Shown: positions 60,561-64,000 of the stretch, piece by piece
Numbering within the stretch: the stretch's first letter is position 1
How the letters are laid out: each line of letters opens with the position of its first letter
Assembly (NCBI RefSeq): GCF_035582795.1
Contig: NC_134368.1
Span: 27,694,001-27,758,000 of the forward strand
Direction of reading: 5' to 3'
Length of the DNA: 64,000 nucleotides
From: Mycteria americana
Lineage: Eukaryota; Chordata; Aves; Ciconiiformes; Ciconiidae
Position numbers and translations under genes: made by a program
The notes under the pieces: generated by a model
Database searches by the model: none
Seen by the model: only the letters and a program-made list of their open reading frames with translations
Told to the model about the DNA's origin: nothing

Positions 60561-63500
60561 GCAGGGCAGAAAAATAGATCTGCTTGCTGTTTGCTCGTGC
60601 CATAAAATGCAAAGACAGGCAGGTGGCGGGTGAAATTTAATAGTTAAATATTTTGGCATGTAACAATAGAGACACTTTAAATAGCTCTTCGTCTGATTGC
60701 CGGTATAGAACACGCGTGAAGGTGGTATAAACCCAGATACTAGGGTAACAGCTCCCTTCAGCTGCAGGCTTTGAATTTAATTTGCAGCTTTTAGTAAGCC
60801 TCGGTGGATTCTGTTTTCCGACAGTGGTTAGGCAAACTCCTGTTAAAATTGTTGTGACTTTAAGATTCCCTGAAGCCCTGGGAATTTCAGACTGTAATGG
60901 TTCACTCCAATATCAGCCAGAAAGGTAATGCTGTGTCAGACTTCAGGGAATTGGCACTAGCACAGTAAGCCGGCTGGTGTAGGACCAGAGGCAGAAGAAC
61001 AATGAGGAACCTGAAAAGAAGGGCTTCTGTGCCAAGGAAAGGTGAGTATGCAGCCTGGAAGAGGAAGAGTGAAGTGTATATAAATACCGATTGTCTTGGG
61101 AAGATGAATACGGTGGCTTCTATAGAGCCTCCTTTATAGTACAGGACCAAGAGAGAGGCACATGACTCTGTCATACATATGGTACATAAAATACCTTGTG
61201 ACCGTGAGTTCTGCTGACTGCTAATGAAGCCAAGAACTCAATGGCGAAGCAATTCTCTGTAGGTAATGAAGCTGCCAGCAATCTCTCCAGGCGTGATAAT
61301 AATTAAGGGACTTCAAGTCTTCTGTATAAGAGCAGAAACTTGTGGGTCAGGTGGAAACTTCCCTCTTGGGCAGTTTATTCCGCAGTTCACCATGACGAGA
61401 GGTCTTGCGCCTGTTCTTGTGCGACCCAGGGCCTGGCGAGCAGAGCAGAAGGGCTCTTAACTCCTTGTGCCTTCCATGCAGGCCCGAGAGGTCCATGTGT
61501 ACGAAGGAAGCTGTCTTTAGCTTCTTGTGCTTCCTCCTTCAGTTTTTTAATCTGCTGGATGCATGAATGACAAAGCTCTAATGTGCTGTTACTATTGCCA
61601 CCGTCCTCTTGCCCGCAGGAGTGTGTCGGGAGCCTGGAGCATCGCCATGGCTGTGGTGTGAGAGGGAAGCATCTGCCTTTCCAGCAATGCCCAGAGTGGA
61701 TGCTCCTACTAAGAGAAAGGAGGAAAAAGCTGCCAATGAAGCAAATGTGGTTTAATTTGTCTAACTCATTATATTTCCTTTCAATCCCAGTTTGGCTTAA
61801 GCTCTGGAGCATTAGGGTTATTATCTCTTCCAAAAATCTGGTCAGCATTCACTGTTCTAAGTCTGGATGATTTGGACTGGGTGAATTATGCAGAACTCAA
61901 CATGTTAGTCCAAAGTTATTGAAAAGCAATGTCAATCTTAAAAAGAAATAAAATAAAAAAAATCGAGGAATGTTATGGGTATCAACATTCAGTGTGCCAA
62001 GCCCTATTGATTTGGGTGAAAACCAGAAATAGGGGTCATGCTGTGTCTGGCTACTAGACCCATCTGCTTCAGCTGGCTTTGTAATTGTCTCTCACCAATT
62101 TATTCTTTGGCCTAGAGACGTTAGCAAATGTCCAGTGTGTTGTGTCTTCCAGCTCGCTTCTGACCATTTAAAATGACATCTCTCTCAAACAAAAATAAAA
62201 GAAACCATTATGGTTGCAAGCAGGGCTGGAGGGCCTCCCTAGTATGGAGAAGACCGGCTAGTGAGGATGTTAGTGATGTGAGACAGCTTAAAACCTGTCT
62301 TAGGCCATAAAATAGTGCCACGCAAGGAAATTAAAGCAGAAATGGACAGATCGAAAACTCTGAGCTTGCTGTGCATTTTTATTTATAACGATTAAGTTGT
62401 GTGACTCGCTAGTTGGGTTCTCATCTGGTTTAAATCCTCGTGTGAGTGCTGTCGCCATTGTGCAGCGCTGACAGGAATCCACCCTGTGGTCTGCAGTGCA
62501 TTTCTCCTCTGGTGGGGCTGGAAAGGGAGGCTGTCCTCTTATTACAGATGGGGAGCCAAGGCACGGAGTGATGAATGTCTGGATCTGCAAGGATCGAGGT
62601 ACTTCCCTTCCTCTGGTTCAAGGGTCTTAGAGGTCTTGTCTTTACTCGTTGGGTCTGTGCCCTTTCACCAGAGCAGGTCTTCTGGGTGCCAGAAGTCGTC
62701 TTTTTCCTCTGCCAGCGTTACTTTAATCTGGACGCTGCAGGGTAGGGGAGACTAAGTTGCACTGAAGTTTGGGTGGATCCTCGTAATAATCCTCTTGTCT
62801 CTCCCTGGGGCTCTGAACCACTAGCACTAAGGTGTTCCCCCGAGCAGGGAAAAGGGCCAGAGCTCCGACTCTTACTGCAAAGGCTGCTTATATATTTAAT
62901 AGTTTATGTGTTGTAAGAGAGTATTTTGAGTGGCGATAGATTTGGTGTCATCTGTATGTTGCAGACGGTGGGAATTTTGCAATTCTGCGGACTTCCTGCT
63001 TTGATCACAAGTCACTTTGGGTAGGAAACCGGAGTTCAGCCTTGCACACGTATATAATTTTGCATAAATATCAACCGTACTTCCCTCTCTGTAACAGTAA
63101 ACCAGTCCTTTTGTTTTAGTTTAGCTTGGCATGTGCTACTTAAGTGAAGAATGCCCTCTTATTGATAAAATGAACCATATTAGTAGCACTACGAGGAATT
63201 AAAATAAAGGCATGGAATGAAAAACCATGTGAGAGCGCTACATCAATCTGCATTATTAAAGGTGTGGTATCTCATTTCAATTAATGCATCTCAGTTTCAC
63301 TGAAAGAATATATCAGCCTTGTAAAGCCTAGTAGGTTACTACAGCAAAATAACAAATCTAATTTAATCTAATGGCCTGTAATTTTAAAATGTCAAGGCTC
63401 CCTACATGTGTGTTTAAACTAGAATAACTGATGGTTGAAAGAACATCTGTATAAACAGAGTTATTGTTGCTGCAAAGATTCGTAAGAGTAATATTGTAAT

Positions 63501-64000
63501 AAGGTTGCATTTAATACCGGTGTGAGTCCTAAGGGTATTGTTATCTCCTCATCGCACCTCCTAGCCTTGCCTCATTAATATGCTCTCTCCTCATTGTTGA
63601 GACTTGGTTCAATTAGGGATGGCTTTTCCGAAGACGTATATTCCTTAGAAACTTTGCCAGCTGATAAGAATGCTTCCTTTATAGTTGTATGGTAATAATA
63701 AGTCGTGTTTTTCTGTCCCCTATGGTCAGCGCTTGACTTTGCTGTTCCCTCTAGATGTGTATAGGCTAAAACCCATGAACTTCTCATCAGTCTGCTACTT
63801 TTCTCCTGTATACATATTCCCTTTGAGAATTCTCTTGTTAAGGAGAAATTTGCCAGCCAGAGCTGTTTGTTGGGTGTGGGGGCTATTTTCTCTTCTCCTT
63901 CTAGCAGAACACTTACCTCCGTTAGATTTCTGTATTGAAGGTGGCAGTTTTGAGTTGGTAGCAATGGGATTGTTTCTTGGAGAAGTGGTGGGGCCAGGTC
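59900..64000 (+). other. LIMCH1: LIMCH1 intron 1 (partial)
   Basis: It begins with GTAAGA after codon 32. No second exon (calponin-homology continuation) is found before the window ends. The first 650 bp are CpG island. A MIR-like relic lies near 62,533, and an AT-rich segment at 63,040-63,420 contains many homeodomain-type TAAT cores. Confidence 0.85.
62533..62600 (+). mobile_element. Possible MIR SINE relic
   Basis: 'CTCTTATTACAGATGGGGAG' and 'CCAAGGCACGGAGTGATGAATG' resemble the MIR core ('TTTTACAGATGGGGAAACTGAGGCACAGAGAG'). It is short, so the call is tentative. Confidence 0.5.

Noticed and set aside
1-64000. Search for CRISPR arrays, tRNA or rRNA genes and operon-like gene clusters
   Set aside because: No regularly spaced repeats, cloverleaf-like segments or ribosomal RNA sequence were recognised by eye; the gene structure is clearly vertebrate.

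Overview
The window is vertebrate nuclear DNA, and almost certainly from a bird. The evidence is spliced genes with GT-AG introns, CpG-island promoters, several CR1 LINE fragments of different ages (including one ending in the CR1-type 8-bp repeat), and two solo LTRs of a kind common in neoavian genomes. The species cannot be named from the sequence. The backbone is ordinary AT-rich bird DNA with three large CpG islands.

Layout. Positions 1 to about 14,640 look like the 5' end of a minus-strand gene. By conserved synteny (APBB2 - UCHL1 - LIMCH1 in other amniotes) this should be APBB2. No APBB2 coding exon is visible, only a CpG-island promoter (13,970-14,710) with a candidate first exon and donor, and then presumed first intron. 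That intron holds a second, smaller CpG-rich block (5,625-5,950) and old CR1 pieces. From 14,710 to 28,720 there is intergenic DNA with two solo LTRs in the same orientation (24,100-24,645 and 24,916-25,498), a CR1 3' end, and a candidate CTCF motif. UCHL1 occupies about 29,120-34,320 on the plus strand. All nine coding exons can be read, giving a 224-residue ubiquitin C-terminal hydrolase with intact catalytic residues, a TATA box, a CpG island and a poly(A) signal. From 34,320 to 59,000 no gene is recognisable, only CR1, MIR and other ancient repeat relics. At 59,010-60,560 a CpG island carries the first coding exon of LIMCH1 on the plus strand (59,804-59,899); the rest of the window is LIMCH1 intron 1.

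The genes do not form a functional unit. They are neighbours in a conserved block: a neuronal deubiquitinase between an amyloid-precursor-binding adaptor gene and an actomyosin regulator. I found no operon, CRISPR array, tRNA, rRNA or previously undescribed coding system. The observations most worth a check are the small CpG block inside the presumed APBB2 intron, the two independently inserted LTRs, the candidate CTCF motifs on either side of UCHL1, and the G-rich first three introns of UCHL1.
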